The notes beneath the pieces are model-generated. The model saw only the letters and a list, made by a program, of their open reading frames with translations, had not been told where the DNA came from and ran no database searches. Shown one piece after another: positions 12,121-22,816 of a DNA stretch of 64,000 bases. The position numbers and the translations under genes were made by a program. The DNA is taken from positions 61,817,888 through 61,881,887 of the forward strand of contig NC_052020.1 of the NCBI RefSeq assembly GCF_015832195.1, read 5' to 3'. Within the stretch, counting starts at the first letter, position 1. Every line of letters begins with the position of its first letter. The DNA comes from Motacilla alba alba (Eukaryota > Chordata > Aves > Passeriformes > Motacillidae).

Positions 12121-13670
12121 TAGGCTGAAACCTGAATTGGTCTTTTCTTTTTCCCCCAACAAATTGAATCAGCTTCTGTTTACATTTACATTTTCACTGA
12201 AACTTCTGCTGCTTCCCAAGTCAGGGACATAATGTCTTCTCATAAAAACCTCATCAAGCATCAACTAAAATTCTTCTTCACTCTCTTTATGCTCACAAAA
12301 CATTCCTTTTTTGAATACCTCCAGTAAGTGATGCTAAACTTCACCATCTGCTAAGATTTTTATCCCATTGTATTTCTTTTTCTCTCCTGAAGATGATAAT
12401 TTGCTTATATTGCTATGCCATTCCACCTCTCCGTATTTTTACCAGGCATTATCATATCCTTGCTTCTTATTTTTAATGGTTTGTCATTAATTTACATTCC
12501 CAACGATCTGTGCAGCCTAAACCAGCAATCAGCTGCATTCAGTGCTGGTCCGGGAGTTAAAGAATTCACACCAATAAATAGAATTTTGGCCATTTTTCAG
12601 GAAATGCCTTTGGTTTTGTGCTGACCCGGGGGCTGAGCTCTGCCTGAGCAGCTCTGGGCGGGTTTCAGCTGCCTGGGGAACATCCAGGTGCTTGTCCCCA
12701 GTTCTTTGGGCTCAGCCCTGGAAATCCTGCCATGGATCAAACCCCAGCCCCTGGCAGAGGATGTTCTGTGTGAAGGGTGGGGAAAGTCAGGCTTTGGCTG
12801 GCTTCCCCTCAGGAGTGAGCACTGAACTCATTCTTCTCTAAAATGTACAAAAATCAGCCCCAGCTGGTGTGCAACAGGAGCTCCCCGGCAGCAGGCACGT
12901 GCCTTCCAGGGAAACAGCTCTGAACATCCCCGCGGGACAGACATTTGAAGTGCTCTATTTTCATTAAAATAACCTTTTCAATTAAGCAAAAGAAATTATT
13001 AATATTCTGATCTATTATCGGGACCCTATTTCGTATCCATCAAGCCAACAGCATGAGTCATAATTGAAAAAATCTATTTCTGGGGCTCTCTGGATCCACA
13101 GGTGCAGCTGCAGGAGAGGAGAGGCCCAGGGAAAGCAGCAGGAGGCTTTAAATAATTCTGATTTATGGTTTGGGTTATGGCAGCAACTGAATATGCCAGG
13201 CCAGGTTTGGGTTTGTGGTGCCATGAAATTGATGAGTGCGCACATAAACTGAAGAGATGTTTTCCCTCCAAACATTTTGCAGTCTGAGAGAGAGCGGTGA
13301 TGAGGCAAATGGAGTGAATTTGATGGCATTTGGTCAAACTTTGTTAAGCTGTGCCTTCAGCCCTCAGAGCAAACGGAGCTCTTGAGGTGCCAAACAGGGA
13401 ACTCGAGCTCAGACAAGGAACAGCTCCCAGACAGGGGCTTCAAACACTCAAACTGCCCAGGATTGCTGATGATCCTGTGTGGTTCTTCACCCGAGGGAAG
13501 TGCAGTCCTGGGGGAAGTGAGGGAAATGGGAAAAGGGGATCTTCAGGGCAGGGATGAGCAGGGAGATCAGGCCAAAGGCTGATCCACACAGCCCAGAGCT
13601 CCTGAGCCCAGGGATGGAGCAGCGCTGATAAAACCCCAAAAATCACCCCATTAACTCAGAGACTGGGAGT
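12121..13670. other. AT-richer unique block, candidate conserved non-coding DNA
   Basis: This is the longest stretch of the arm free of minisatellites and recognisable transposons. It includes 12940-13330, with attattaatattctgat and a tgagtcataattg core, and 12170-12610. AT-rich single-copy islands like this in GC-rich avian DNA are often conserved regulatory sequence, but no conservation can be measured here. Mirrored at 50610-52159 with about two substitutions per 300 bp. Confidence 0.4.
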
Positions 13671-13671
13671 G

Positions 13672-13910
13672 GGCAATGGAAAACCCTTCACCCAGAGAGC
13701 CACGCCAGATTCTGATTTTTACAGGGCACGTGGGCAATGGAAAACCCTTCACCCAGAGAGCCACACCACATTCTGCTCTTCACAGGGCACGTGGGCAATG
13801 GAAAACCCTTCATCCAGAGAGCCACGCCAGATTCTGATTTTATGGGGTACATGGCCAATGGAAAACCCTTTACCCAGAGAGCCACACCACATTCTGCTCT
13901 TTACAGGGCA
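13672..13910. repeat. ~60-bp tandem repeat, 4 copies, left arm
   Basis: Four units, each holding caatggaaaacccttcaccc, then agagagccac and a gggcacgtgg or ggggtacatgg end. The right arm has six units (50251-50609), exactly 120 bp more. Confidence 0.97.
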
Positions 13911-15179
13911 CGTGGCCTCGTTCTTTGCCTCTTAATTGATTTATTCTGGTGAAGAACAGAGGCTGGGAGGATGGCACAGGGCTCCCCCATCCTGGCTTGC
14001 CCCACATGCCCCGCCAGGCACCTGCTGCTGCAGATGGCAGGGGACAAACTGCACTGCTGCTGTCCCTGGGGGCTGGCACACAGCTGAATGGCACCTCCTG
14101 CTCTGCCCGCAGCCCTGCCGGCTGCAGCTGCAGGGCTTGCTGGGGATGTGCTGCAGCAGCTGCTGCAGGAACCTGACGGCAGCCACGGGGATGGTTTCTC
14201 TTTGCTCCCACAGAACCACAAACAGAGCCACTCACGGAACGCTTCCAGCTGCTCCAGGGCCACCCCAGGGCCACCTCCTGCTGTCCCAGTGTCCAGCCTG
14301 GCATTGGAGGACAGGTCCTTCACTGCCCCATCCCCTCAACACCCCAGGAGAAGCTCCAAATTACCATTGCAGATTGCACTGCCTCTGCCCCGCTGGCAGG
14401 GCTGGGTTTTTCCCCTCAGCTGCAAAGAAATTTGAAAAAATAATTTAGGGGGGGAAAAAAAGGGAAAAAATTCCATTTTCTTGCAGGTTCTTTTGGAAAG
14501 CAAAGAGGTGGAAGCAGCAGGGGAGAGGCAGGAGCTGCGTGCAGGAGCAAATGATGTCCCGAGGGGCTGCTGGGGGCACACAGGCACTGCCTCCTCCCCC
14601 TGCAGCTCCTCTTTGTGCCCTCCCGCTCCTTCCAGGGAAGGTATTTGGTGGATCAGAGCCTCCAGCCCTCTGCCCAGGAGCGGTTTTCTCACTGCTCCAC
14701 AAAGGTTTTTGAACAGGAAAATTTCCCTTCCCCTCCTTGCCGAGCGCGGTCCCCGGGGAGCGGGGCTGCTCCGGGGAGGATATTTCTGTGCGCTCCAAAC
14801 CCCACAACGTGCTGCTTGCTTCTGCCTTATTTGCATGTTCCAAAGGTGCTGTTGAGTGGGAATTTAGTGGTTTCTAAACCCGGTGGTTTTCCAGCTCCTG
14901 TGCATATGCAATAATTTGTACCCGGAGATGCGCAGTGACCTCTTTTTTTTTTTCAGAGCAAGAAATGTTTTCATTAAAAATAAAATAGCAGATACATCAA
15001 GACATTTCCTCTTGTAAAGCCTCATGTCCTGAATATCAAGTAGGAATAGCCAGGCTGCACAAGGCTTTCTGATGGTGCCACACAGATAAAAACAGAGAGC
15101 CTGAGAGGGAGACTGGGCTGTTTGTAACAGATAAACCAAACTCCAGGGGCTCTGGGACTTCCACAAACAGATCACAGGA
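13911..15179. other. Unique sequence with octamer-type sites
   Basis: Mirrored at about 48983-50250. A CR1-like scrap is possible at 14255-14330. Around 14828-14915 lie an ATTTGCAT octamer and a tgcatatgcaataat core, resembling POU-factor sites. Overlapping open frames on both strands at 13941-14330 are not recognisable proteins. Confidence 0.45.
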
Positions 15180-15690
15180 CCAGGGAATGGCTGGGCTTGG
15201 GAGGGACCTCAAACCCCACCCAGAGCCAGCCCTGCCATGGCAGGGACACCTCCCACTGTCCCAGGGTGTCCCAGTGTCCAGCCTGGCCTGGGGCACTGCC
15301 AGGGATCCAGGGGCAACCACAGCTGCTCTGGGAATCCCAGCCCAGACAGGAATTCCCAGTTCCCAATCTCCCATCCATCCCTGCCCTCACACACTCCCTG
15401 CGCTCTGTCCCTCCATCCCTTGGAAATCCTCTCTGCCTCTTTCCTGCAGCTCCTTCAGGCCCTGCAAGGCCACACCTGGGTGACCCCAAAGCTTCTCCTC
15501 TCCAGGGGAACATTCCCAGCTCTCCCAGCAGAGCTGCTTCATCCCTCTGCTCATCCTGGAGCCTCCTCTGGGCTCTCCCCAGCAGCTCCAGGTGCTCCCT
15601 GTGCTGGAGCCAGGATTCCAGGTGGGATCTCACCTGAGGGGGCAGAGGAGCAGAATCCCAATCCCTCCCTGCTGCCCACGCTGGGCTCAG
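15180..15690 (-). mobile_element. CR1: CR1 3' region, left copy
   Basis: Starts with antisense CR1 end (ctgccatggcagggacacct, then gtgtccagcctggcctgggg and actgccagggatccaggggc) and continues into the upstream CR1 stretch (ctccaggtgctccctgtgct, ggtgggatctcacctgaggg). It is the longest CR1 copy in the arm. Mirror at 48472-48982, plus strand. Confidence 0.85.
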
Positions 15691-15728
15691 CCCAGGCTCG
15701 GGGGGCTCTGGGCTGGGGCAGCCCCAGC

Positions 15729-16015
15729 TCTCCCCCAGCACCCCCAAATCCTTTCCCAGCTGCTCATCCCAACCTGGAGTGACCCCAGAGCAGCCCAAGC
15801 ACCCCCAAATCCTCTCCCAGGGTTTCTCCAGCTGCTCATCCCAGGCTGGACTGGTCCCCGGGCAGCCCCAGCTCATCCCCAGCACCTCCAAATCCTCTCC
15901 CAGCTGCTCATCCCCACCTGGAGTGACCCCAGGGCAGCCCCAGCACTCCCAAATCATCTCCCAGGGCTGCTCATCCCCGCCTGGAGTGACCCCAGGGCAG
16001 CCCCAGCCCCTGGCC
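15729..16015. repeat. ~60-80-bp tandem repeat, left copy
   Basis: About four degenerate units containing aaatcctctcccagctgctc and ggagtgaccccagggcagcc. Mirrored at about 48147-48433, equal in length within one base. Confidence 0.88.
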
Positions 16016-16047
16016 CTGTTCACAGGATTCCCTTGGCCACTCCTGAG

Positions 16048-16385
16048 CCCCTGAGGGATCCTGAGAGACCCCTGAGAGGGACACTGAGGGACACTGAGGG
16101 ACTCCTGAGGAACAGTGAGGGACCCTGAGTGACCCCTGAGAGACTCCTGAGAGGGACACGGAGGGACCCTGAGGGACCCTGAGGGACAGTGAGGGACCTT
16201 GAGGGATTCTAAGGGACACTGAGAGACCCCTGAGGGACACTGAGGGACACTGAGGTACCCCTGAGGTACTCTGAGGTACCCTGAGAGACCCCTGAGCACC
16301 CTCTGAGGGACACTGAGAGACCCTGAGGGACCCTGAGAGACCCTGAGAGATCCTGAGGGACAATGAGGGACAATGAGGGTCACCT
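16048..16385. repeat. 10-12-bp CTGAGGGACA minisatellite, left copy
   Basis: About 30 degenerate units of gggaccctgagggacactga. The right arm array is 47669-48002, followed there by an extra ~110-bp segment absent here. Confidence 0.95.
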
Positions 16386-17504
16386 CTGGTCACTGGTGGC
16401 CAGCAGGACTCTGGCCACGGCCCAGCAGTAGCATCCCCGTGGCTGACATGAAACACCTTCTAACAGCATAAACCAAATCAGGGCCTGTGGAGATTTTAGG
16501 ACCAAAAATCTCCATTTTTGAACCCTTCACTCCCACCCCTTTTATGTGAAGCTGTGTTGTCTGGTTGGCACTGTGAATATTTACAGCTCTGGGTTCAGGT
16601 GGCCCCTGATCCAGGAGGGCAGGAGCAGGCTCAGGCTGCTGGGAAATATTGGGAAATATTTTCCCCTGCTGGGAAATATTTAGATCAGCTCCTCTGAGCA
16701 GCTCTGCTCTCTCTGGAGGGGCACAGAGCTCAGAAAACACAGAATTACTGATTTCCACCATCTTGAGGAGCCAGCATTAATACACTGCCACCAAATCGTG
16801 GCTCCTGCGACCAGCGTGCCTCGTTGGTTCCAAATTGTGTTTGAAATTTCTGAGCTCTTGGAGCTGGCTGAGCCCTCGGAGCCCAGAATTGGGAATATTT
16901 TAACAAACGGGAGCTGTCAGGTCTGTTCGAGGCGATGCACAAACTCCTGCTGCTCCTTATCTGACAGAATCCAGGGCGCTGCCAAAGAATGGGCACAACA
17001 GCTCACGAGGCCCCCAGTTCTCCATTAATTCAGGGTAAAAAATAATTCATCTGAAAAGCCACACTGCTAATTACTCTGATTTAAAGAGCATTTCAATTAC
17101 CTAATTGAGGCCCAGAAATAGTGCACTCCATTTAGGTGGTCAGTCACAGTTCAGAACTAATGAATAGTGAATGATTAACACACAGCCCAGAAACACTCAT
17201 AATCAGAAAATGATTCCTGGGAGCAGCCCGGGGCTGGCTGGCAGGGAGAGCAAGCTCTGGGAATGCTCCTGGCAGTGCTGCCCCAGGCACAGGCAGCTGT
17301 CCCCAGCGTGTCCCCCCACATGGGCTTTGGCCCCCAAGGGGCACTGGGAGGATTTCTTCACAGCTGCTTTGCCCAGAGCTGGTCCTTTGGTTGTTTTGTG
17401 GTAATTTTTAATGGATAGAGGCAATTTATCCCGGGTGAGACAAACTTGTCACGGCATTTATACAATCAATCAATCAATCCTGGTGCTGCTGGGGGGGGCT
17501 GGGC
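16386..17504. other. Unique sequence, ATTA-rich block
   Basis: Mirrored at about 46550-47668. Positions 16900-17215 hold many ATTA/TAAT cores (ttaattcag, taattactctgattt, caattacctaattgagg) and little repetition, resembling a conserved non-coding element. At 16620-16680 a gggaaatatt motif repeats three times. No exon was recognised. Confidence 0.45.
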
Positions 17505-18476
17505 TGGGGGGACACAGCCAGGATGGGGGGGACACAGCCAGGGCTGGGGGACACATCCAGGGACATCCAAACACATCCAGGATGGGGGACACATCCAGGG
17601 CTGGGGGACACATCCAGGATGGGGGACACAGCCAGGGACATCCAAACACATCCAGGATGGGGGACACAGCCAGGGATGGGGGGACACAGCCAGGGCTGGG
17701 GGACACATCCAGGGACATCCAAACACATCCAGGATGGGGGACACAGCCAGGATGGGGGACACAGCCAGGGACATCCAAACACATCCAGGATGGGGGACAC
17801 AGCCAGAATGGGGGGACACAGCCAGGGCTGGGGGACACATCCAGGGACATCCAAACACATCCAGGATGGGGGACACATCCAGGGCTGGGGGACACATCCA
17901 GGATGGGGGGACACATCCAGGGACATCCAAACACATCCAGGATGGGGGACACAGCCAGGGATGGGGGGACACAGCCAGGATGAGGGGACACATCCAGGAT
18001 GGGGGGACACAGCCAGGGCTGGGGGACACATCCAGGGACATCCTAAACACATCCAGGGCTGGAGAGACACATCCAGGGCTGGGGGACACATCCAGGGACA
18101 TCCAAACACATCCAGGATGAGGGGACACATCCAGGACTGGGGGGACACAGCCAGGGATGGGGGAAACACCCAGAGCTGGGGGACACATCCAGGGGTATCC
18201 TAAACACATCCAGGGCTGGGGAACACATCCAGGGACATCCTAAACACATCCAGGATGTGGGACACATCCAGGGACATCCAAACACATCCAGGACTGTCCA
18301 AACACATCCAGGGATGGCGGGGACACATCCAGGGACATCCAAATACATCCAGGAACATCCAAACACATCCAGAGACATCCGAACACATCCAGGGACACCC
18401 TAAACACATCCAGGAGCATCCAAACACATCCAGGGACATCCGAACACATCCAGGGACATCCAAACAAGTCCAGGGA
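17505..18476. repeat. GGGGACACATCCAGG minisatellite, left copy
   Basis: About 50 units built from gggacacatccagg, gacacagccagg and acatccaaacacatccagg. The array is 972 bp here and only about 416 bp in the right arm (46134-46549), the largest case where the left arm is longer (556 bp). Confidence 0.97.
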
Positions 18477-18479
18477 GAC

Positions 18480-18615
18480 AAGGAGAGGGAACGGCCTCAG
18501 GGTGGGCCAGGGCAGCTCAGGGTGGGCACAGCAGGAATTTCCCCATGGAAAGGGGGCTCAGGCCTTGGAGCTGCCCAGGGAGGGTTGGAGTGCCCATCCC
18601 TGGAGGTGTCCCAGG
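18480..18615 (+). mobile_element. CR1: CR1 fragment, left copy
   Basis: Sense CR1 segment: agggaacggcctcagggtgg, then ggaatttccccatggaaagg and gcccatccctggaggtgtcc. The same stretch occurs at 37725-37850. Mirror at 45995-46130. Confidence 0.85.
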
Positions 18616-18900
18616 ATGCCATCAATTAGTAATTAATAATTAGCAAATAATAACCAAGCTAGTAGCTAGTTAACATTAGCAATAAGCATTTATAAGTAAA
18701 GCACAAAATTAAGGCAAAGAAAGGAGCTCAAATTCTTCTGCAAAGAGCTTAATCCCATGAAAAGTCACCTTCAGACTGGGCAAAATATATTCAAGCCTTT
18801 TTCTACAACTCCTGACCCTTCCCAGGGGGAAAAGAGAATGAAGGAAAATCTTACAGCAGGGATGTTCCATTTCAACTATTCCAAAAAAATAACAACAACA
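18616..18900. other. AT-rich unique sequence
   Basis: Between two CR1 fragments, with short taattaataattag and ctagtagctagtt words. Mirrored at 45710-45994. Nothing else is seen. Confidence 0.6.
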
Positions 18901-18904
18901 AAAA

Positions 18905-19075
18905 AATCACAGAATCCCAGAATGGTTTAGGTTGAAAGGGGCCTTAAAGCTCATCTCGTTCTGCCATGGCAGGGACACCTCCCACTGTCCCAGGCTGCTC
19001 CAGCCCCAGTGTCCAGCCTGGCCTTGGGCACTGCCAGGGATCCAGGGGCAGCCCCAGCTGCTCTGGCAATTATCC
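18905..19075 (-). mobile_element. CR1: CR1 3' end, left copy
   Basis: Complete 3' terminus: starts atcacagaatcccagaatgg (antisense of the terminal attctgtgat motif), then ctgccatggcagggacacct and cccagctgctctggcaatta. Mirror at 45535-45705. Confidence 0.93.
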
Positions 19076-19734
19076 TGAAGCTAAAAAAAATATTCTGAAA
19101 AATTATAGATATGTAAAATAAATTTATTCTGCGATAAATAAAGGTATTTTTATACAGCTCTGAAAATAATGCTAAAATTATTCCATTTTAAATGGAATTT
19201 AAATTAGAGCCAATGAAATTCCCACTGGAAATGGGAATGCGGAATGTCAGGGGACATGCCCAGGAGCAGGGCACGTTGGGATGCAGAGAGAGCTCCCAGG
19301 AGCTGCCCGGAGCAGCAGCCAGAGCTCAGCCCATGCCCCTCGCTGAGCTGAGCTAGCAGGTATTGCTGGTATCTGCCTGATGTGCCTCTCCTTCCCAAGC
19401 CGTATAAATTATTTGCCATAGCAACCCCCTGTGCCAATGAGTTGTACTATTTAATTACACGTTGCATGGAATGATTCCCATTTGTCAGTTTTCATGTTCC
19501 CACATCAGAAATCCTGTTCCAACAAGTCACACCTCCCAGAGACGGCGTTTCCTTCACGAGTTTACCTTAATTGCCCCTCACCTTGGCCACAGACCATGGT
19601 GGTAACGGTGCCCTGGACGGGGAACAATGAGCACGGGCTCCATGACTGCAGAAGGCTGATCCATTGCTTCGTCCTTCTGTATCATTTATTATATTGTACT
19701 TATTGAGAAGCCCGTAACCCTCACAGACAGAGTC
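19076..19734. other. Unique sequence, no gene seen
   Basis: Mirrored at 44876-45534. The open frames at 19204-19437 and 19482-19706 are identical in the two arms, but resemble no protein known to me and fall in DNA where the arms hardly differ at all. Confidence 0.5.
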
Positions 19735-20170
19735 ACAGAGTCACCAAGTCACAGATTTACAGAGTCACAGAGTCACAGAGTCACAGAGTCACAGAGTCAC
19801 AGAACCCCCAGGTTGGAAGAGACCTTCAAGACCATCAAGTCCAACCCAGCCCCAACAGCTCAGCTCAACCCTGGCAACCCAGTGCCACATTCTGGCTTTG
19901 TTAAACACCCCCAGGGATGGTGACTGCACCACCTCCCTGGACAGAACATTTCAGAGCTTTATCACCCTTTCCGTAAAGAACTTTTTCCTGATATCCAACC
20001 GGATACTCATCTCCCCCAGAGCCTCCCCTGCTGCCCCTGCCATGGGGAACTGCTCCAGGCTGTCTCCTGGCAATCCCACACTGCTTTGGGTTAAAGAAAT
20101 TTTCAATCCCTGTATTGTGGCTCACCTTGAGGCTGTGTCCTCTGGTTGTGTCAGTGCTGCCCGGAGGACA
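19735..20170 (-). mobile_element. CR1: CR1 3' end with CAGAGTCA tail, left copy
   Basis: Antisense CR1 whose 3' terminal microsatellite (cagagtcac repeated at 19735-19800) leads into ccaggttggaagagaccttc and ccatcaagtccaacccagcc. It extends to the ctggttgtgtcagtgctgcc region. Mirror at about 44440-44875. Confidence 0.9.
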
Positions 20171-20174
20171 GTCT

Positions 20175-20345
20175 GATACAGACTGACCTCATCGGTCAGT
20201 CCCTCCAAACACCTCCAGTATCCAATTAACAAACCACCCTTTGGTAAACAATCTCCATAACACGTTCCTCATGTGCACAACACCAGGGCCAGCAGGCTAA
20301 GATAAGAATTGTCTCTCATTCTTTTCTCTGATCTCCTCACAGCCT
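20175..20345 (-). mobile_element. LTR-like fragment, left copy
   Basis: On the minus strand it reads atcagagaaaagaatgagag, then acaattcttatctta and ggagattgtttaccaaaggg. It resembles the start of the neighbouring LTR at 20691 but points the opposite way. Ends are not clear and no target duplication is seen. Mirror at about 44259-44430. Confidence 0.55.
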
Positions 20346-20684
20346 TTCCCAGGGCAATGCCTGGGGAAGCTGTGCCTGCTCTCAGTGCCCACAGAGCTGC
20401 TGCCACACCAGGGTGCTGCAGCCCTGCTGGCAGGGCCAGGCCTGGGGAGGCCACGGGGTCCCCTGGAGCTGCTGGGTGTGCTGGTGACAGTGCTGGGACT
20501 GGGAGAGGAGAGGAGGGGCCTCACCTGTGCTCACCTCCATCAGCACACCTTCATTTGGGGTCCAACAGCCTTCCCCAGCAGCTCCCACGGGCTCTGGGAC
20601 AAAGTGGACAGATGGACACACCGTGGTTGGGCTGCAAGGGACCTCACATCCCACTCAGCGCCATGGATGGCACCTTCCACCATG
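20346..20684. other. Sequence between two head-to-head LTR-like units
   Basis: Mostly unique GC-rich DNA ending in an antisense CR1 remnant (catggatggcaccttccacc) into which the LTR at 20691 inserted. After the LTR, the CR1 remnant continues at 21348. Confidence 0.55.
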
Positions 20685-20690
20685 CCAGGG

Positions 20691-21347
20691 TGTGGGGTTC
20701 CCGTTCTCTGAACCTGAGAGAAGCAGTGAGAGGAGCAGAGAAAAGAATGATCCAAACAATTCTTGTCTCATTCACTGCGCCTGTGCTGTGCCAAAGCGGA
20801 ATGCAATGTGGAGATTGTTTGCCCAGAGTGGTGGCGTTTGGTTCCTTGGCCTGTCAGGGCCAAGAGCGTGTCCAGACTGTTGGTCAGCACAGTCACAAGG
20901 TTTTGTGCAGCTGGGTGCTTGTGCAGTTTCAGTTTAGATGTAGTGTGTCACTACAGGACACGAACGACACGCTTGCTGCTGTTCTCAAGGTGAAGAAAAA
21001 AGGGGAACGTTTATTTTCTGACTCCAGCATTTATAGATTTCCAAAAGTGACAGCGGATTGGAGGGTGACAGTGCCACCTCCCCAGTGACACTGGACAAAC
21101 CACCAGTCCATCCAATCTCTCCTCCTCCATAAAAGAATGCAAAACAATGAGTTGTTTACAGAAAGTTTGTGAGAAAGTTCGTTACAAGAATGTAAACATC
21201 AGAAGGCTTAGAAAATCTTAAAAAATCAGGGCGACAGTAGTGTAATACAGTACAGAATAATATAGCATAATAAAGTAATTAATTAGCCTTCTGATATCCA
21301 GGGAGTCAGATGCATTCTCCCGGCTGGGGCAGCTTGCAGATCTCATA
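20691..21347 (+). mobile_element. Solo LTR carrying a nested LTR, left copy
   Basis: Begins TGTGGGGTTCCCGTTCTC and ends ...GATCTCATA. It is flanked by 6-bp duplications CCAGGG at 20685-20690 and 21348-21353. It contains ataataaagtaattaattag then ccttctgatatccagggagt, the poly(A)-signal region. A second LTR plus one target copy (297 bp) is inserted at 20946-21242, so the host LTR is about 360 bp. No retroviral genes remain. The end is ATA rather than CA, presumably a mutation. Confidence 0.87.
20946..21236 (-). mobile_element. Nested 291-bp solo LTR, left copy
   Basis: Minus strand starts TGTCGCCCTGATTTTTTAAG and ends GTAGTGACA. Perfect 6-bp duplications GTAGTG lie at 20940-20945 and 21237-21242. 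It contains a TATA-like ctataaatgctgg and an AATAAA signal (aaaataaacgttccc). The LTR structure and 6-bp duplication fit an ERVK-type element. It sits inside the older LTR at 20691-21347. Confidence 0.94.
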
Positions 21348-21353
21348 CCAGGG

Positions 21354-21797
21354 TGTCCTTGGGCAGTGCCAGGGCTGGGGAGCTCCCTGTGGAGGCTCTG
21401 TTGGCCAGTGGGCAGGGGCTGGAGGCAGCTCAGCACATGGACACATTACAGTGGCAGTGGGGAAAGGTGCTGACAGCTATTGCTGAATTAGGGAAAAAAT
21501 CCTCTCCACAACGGGAAGGTTTATTAACATTTTTCATTAGACTTAAAAGGTTCTCTGCTCTCAAGGATAACAGTGAAATTGATGAGAGGGGACAGCTTCA
21601 TTAAATCAGAAGTTGGCTTTTGAAAACTTTATCCCTGGTGTTTGCTGGGTTCTGAGCCTGGTTCTGAGTTCTGAGCCTGGCACCTGCTGGGCCTGCAGTT
21701 CCCCCAGAATGGATTGAGCCCCAAAAGGGCTCACCCCTCTGGGCAGGGTTCCCAAAAGAGTCTGCATCAGCCAGTGGGATGGCCTGGCAGGTCCTTC
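21354..21797. other. CR1 remnant and unique DNA
   Basis: 21354-21440 continues an antisense CR1 (tccttgggcagtgccagggc) interrupted by the LTR upstream. The rest is unique, with no gene seen. The mirror of this sequence is missing because the right contig begins at the equivalent of 21328. Confidence 0.6.
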
Positions 21798-22235
21798 CTG
21801 TGGGGTGCTGCTGGACAGCATCTCCTGATCCCAAAATCCCAGAGGATCCTGCAGTCAGAGCCTCCTGATGGGATCCCTTCCTGTGGGGTGATGTTTAACA
21901 GCATCTCCTGATCCCAGAGGATCCCAGAGGATCCCTGCAGTGGGGTGTCCTGATGGGATCCTCCCTGTGGGGTGATGCTGGACAGCATTTCCTGATCCAA
22001 AATCCCAGAGGATCCCAGGGGATCCATGTAGCAGGATCTCCTGGTGGGATCCCTTCCTGCGGGGTGATTTTTAACAGCACCCCCCATTCCCTGATCCCAG
22101 AGGATCCCAGGGGATCCTGGGGGCTTCCTGCACCAGGATCTCCTGATGGGATCCTCCCTGCGGGGTGATGCTGAACAGCATTTCCTGATCCCAGAGGATC
22201 TCGGGGGATCCCAGGGGATCCCTGCAGCAGAGGCT
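21798..22235. repeat. ~83-100-bp tandem repeat, 5 copies
   Basis: Each unit runs from a tgtggggtgatgctggacag start through cagcatctcctgatcccaga to a cctgatgggatcctccc end. Units are rich in GGATCC. Length varies by 10-17 bp through internal duplication of aggatccca segments. Single copy in the window. Confidence 0.93.
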
Positions 22236-22340
22236 CCTCCTACCCACCCCACAGGGACAACCAGGGCTCTGTGCCCAGCTGGCTCCCGGGCTGTCCCTGT
22301 GCACCCCACAGTGCAGGCGGAGCCACCCAGCCTGTCCTGC

Positions 22341-22612
22341 ATCCCCCAAATCCTGCTCCTGCCCCAGGATCCATCCCCCAAATCCTGCTCCTGCCCCAGG
22401 ATCCATCCCCCAAATCCTGCCCCTGCCCCTGCCCCAGGATCCAACCCCCAAATCCTGCTCCTGCCCCAGGATCCATCCCCCAAATCCTGCCCCTGCCCCA
22501 GGATCCATCCCCCAAATCCTGCCCCTGCCCCAGGATCCATCCCCCAAATCCTGCCCCTGCCCCCAGGATCCATCCCCCAAATCCTGCCCCTGCCCCCAGG
22601 ATCCATCCCTCT
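22341..22612. repeat. ~32-bp minisatellite
   Basis: About eight units of atcccccaaatcctgcccct with ccccaggatcc, again carrying GGATCC. Unit length is 32-33 bp, with one longer unit. The long minus-strand open frame of 280 codons here is produced by the repeat. Confidence 0.95.
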
Positions 22613-22680
22613 GTGGGGTCAGGAGCCCTGAGCACCCCCAGCAGCCTCTCCTGCTCCAGGGCTGCCCTGATGACACAGGG

Positions 22681-22816
22681 AGTTTGGGAGGAATGAAGCC
22701 TGGGAAGCAGGCGGAATTTGGGAGGAATGAAGCCCGGAAGAAGGTGGATTTGGGAGAAATAAAGCCTGGGAGGAAGGTGGAATTTGGGAGGAATGAAGCC
22801 TGGGAAGAAGTTGTGG
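22681..22816. repeat. ~33-bp tandem repeat, 4 copies
   Basis: Four units with tttgggaggaatgaagcc followed by tgggaagaaggtgg. Confidence 0.92.

Larger units (their letters stand above)
1560..21328 (+). repeat. Left arm of a ~20 kb inverted duplication
   Basis: This arm is matched in reverse complement by 43276-64000. Exact anchors: 1560 pairs with 64000, 7524 with 57315, 20940 with 43664, 21328 with 43276. Order and content of CR1 pieces, LTRs and minisatellites are mirrored throughout. In unique stretches I saw about 2 differences in 400 bp (16.74-17.14 kb) and similar elsewhere; several differences are CG versus TG/CA. Arm length is 19,769 bp. The outer end of the homology is not reached inside the window, and the inner end is cut by the assembly gap on the other side. 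Confidence 0.97.

Noticed and set aside
13941..14448. Possible exon in a set of Cys/Gln/Ala-rich frames (mirrored at 49726-50291)
   Set aside because: Frames overlap on both strands, no consistent splice pair was seen, and part of the stretch looks like a CR1 scrap.
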